Positions 6,009-6,907 of a stretch of DNA of 6,907 bases are shown in pieces. The translations under genes were made by a program, and so were the position numbers. Under the pieces are notes generated by a model. That model worked only from the letters and a program-made list of their open reading frames with translations, was not told the origin of the DNA and did not search any database. Numbering within the stretch: the first letter of the stretch is position 1; the number at the start of each line of letters is the position of its first letter. Source of the stretch: an uncultured Ruminococcus sp. (GTDB lineage: Bacteria > Bacillota > Clostridia > Oscillospirales > Ruminococcaceae); NCBI GenBank assembly GCA_947176565.1, contig CAMWRC010000059.1, forward strand, positions 1 through 6,907, given 5' to 3'.

Positions 6009-6791
6009 TCAGATTGAATATCTGAGAGCATTATATATTCCGTTCTCATGCAGCGGAGTTGTTATGTACGACACATATGGATAAATAGATTCCGCGCCTC
6101 CCATTGCGATGCTGTTCGGAACAGCTGTAAGCATGGGCAGGTCATTTGCACTGTCTCCTATGGCGTATGCGTTTTCAAGTGAAATATCAAGCTTTTCAAG
6201 AATCAGTTTTATTGCGGTAGCTTTGGAAAATCCTTTCGGGACATTTTCGAAAAATCCGTGACCGCGGTTGATAATATCAAAATTTTTTCCGGTTTCGCGG
6301 AGAAAAAGCTCAAAATCGCAGTTTTCATTTTTCCAGACGACAAATTTATCGAACATGAAATTTTCGTCCTCGACGCAGCGGCTTATATCTATTCCCTCCT
6401 CGACAAAATTTTTCAGGAAATCTTCAAGATAAGCATTTACGGGAGCAAGATTATCAAAGAAATAGCCGTCTTTATGTTCATATACCGGAGTAACACCGCA
6501 TTTCCGCATAAGTTCGGCGGTTTCACGGCAGAAATCCTGTTCAAGCCTGTTATACAGCAGAATATCACCATTGTATTCGATATAAGTTCCGCAGCCGCAG
6601 ATAATTCCGTTGAATCCGAGGGAGCGGACATTTTTATTTACGTTGAATGCGGTTCTGCCGGTATTTATAAAAGTAACACAGCCGTTTTTCCTTGCGAGTG
6701 ATATTGCGGTGCGCGTGCTTTCCGGGATAGTCATAAAACCGTCCTCAGAAACAAGAGTACCGTCAATATCAAAAAATATAACAGATTTCAT
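6009..6791 (-). CDS. Cof-type HAD-superfamily phosphatase
   Basis: This 260-residue cytoplasmic protein is a HAD phosphatase of the Cof (IIB cap) group, which dephosphorylates small sugar phosphates, flavin or nucleotide phosphates; the actual substrate cannot be read from sequence. Motif I is FFDIDGTLV with nucleophile D8 and acid/base D10. Motif II is INTGR with T44. The motif III lysine is most likely K190 in PKGFSKATAI. Motif IV is IGDSANDLPML with D213 and D217 for magnesium. The cap domain occupies about residues 80-180. Length is close to the family norm. AAAGG lies about 11 nt before the ATG at 6791, a slightly long spacing, but no better start exists. It has its own consensus promoter. 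After its stop codon only a weak 5-bp AATCT/AGATT stem with four Ts is seen, so some transcripts may run on toward the RNase P RNA gene. Confidence 0.93.
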   Translation of the reverse strand: MKSVIFFDIDGTLVSEDGFMTIPESTRTAISLARKNGCVTFINTGRTAFNVNKNVRSLGFNGIICGCGTYIEYNGDILLYNRLEQDFCRETAELMRKCGVTPVYEHKDGYFFDNLAPVNAYLEDFLKNFVEEGIDISRCVEDENFMFDKFVVWKNENCDFELFLRETGKNFDIINRGHGFFENVPKGFSKATAIKLILEKLDISLENAYAIGDSANDLPMLTAVPNSIAMGGAESIYPYVSYITTPLHENGIYNALRYSI

Positions 6792-6836
6792 AAAATAATC
6801 AGCCTTTCAGAAAAATTCACAATACAGATGATTTTT

Positions 6837-6865
6837 ATTATAACATAATATATGGCAGTTGTCAA
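6837..6865 (-). promoter_or_regulatory. Consensus promoter of the HAD gene
   Basis: On the minus strand TTGACA (6860-6865) and TATAAT (6837-6842) are both perfect, with a 17-nt spacer ending TGT, so it is also an extended -10. Transcription would start near 6830 and leave a leader of about 39 nt. The bases beyond, 6866-6907, are AT-rich with no gene visible. Confidence 0.92.
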
Positions 6866-6907
6866 TTAATTAAAAATATTAAAAATATAAATTTTCCGTT
6901 TCGGGAA

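Noticed and set aside
6258..6701. Plus-strand open frame of 147 codons opposite the HAD gene
   Set aside because: It is the antisense of a complete HAD phosphatase with all four motifs, and shows no promoter or ribosome binding site of its own.
1..6907. CRISPR arrays, tRNAs, riboswitches, phage or toxin-antitoxin genes
   Set aside because: No regularly spaced direct repeats, tRNA cloverleaf sequences, known aptamer motifs or matching protein families were seen by reading both strands.

Overview
The window looks like chromosomal DNA from a cellulolytic Ruminococcus-type member of the Clostridia. The evidence is a secreted GH9-CBM3c cellulase ending in a dockerin, a second small secreted dockerin protein, dockerin second repeats of the GDGLT..DAL style familiar from ruminococci, a type A RNase P RNA, a TrpR-like YerC/YecD regulator, a Cof-type HAD phosphatase and AT-rich spacers. 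The genus is inferred from family style, not from a database match.

Layout. At 1-842 a plus-strand gene with its own extended -10 promoter encodes a 216-residue secreted protein: signal peptide, a roughly 120-residue beta-rich module that resembles a cohesin, and a C-terminal dockerin. From 843 to 1066 there is AT-rich spacer with two strong hairpins. At 1067-1350 (minus) lies the 3' remnant of an unrecognised secreted-protein gene, cut off by an IS5-family insertion sequence at about 1351-2151. The IS transposase is split over two frames joined by an A7 slippery site, and its three DDE residues are all present.

From 2184 to 5454 on the minus strand are, in transcription order, a promoter, a TrpR/YerC-like regulator gene, and 48 nt later the 919-residue cellulosomal cellulase, closed by a clear terminator. 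Upstream of these (5506-5925, minus) is the complete RNase P RNA gene with a near-consensus promoter and its own terminator. A Cof/HAD phosphatase gene with a consensus promoter fills 6009-6865 (minus).

How it fits together. The cellulase would be exported and plugged by its dockerin into a cell-surface cellulosome. The small dockerin protein could be an accessory or adaptor subunit of the same kind of complex. RNase P and the HAD phosphatase are housekeeping genes. The regulator is normally a housekeeping-type gene too, but its position directly in front of the cellulase, with a 12-bp palindrome in its leader, makes shared control worth testing. I did not find CRISPR arrays, tRNAs, phage genes or a defence system; the most novel items are the possible mini-adaptor protein and the acidic insertion inside the GH9 domain.
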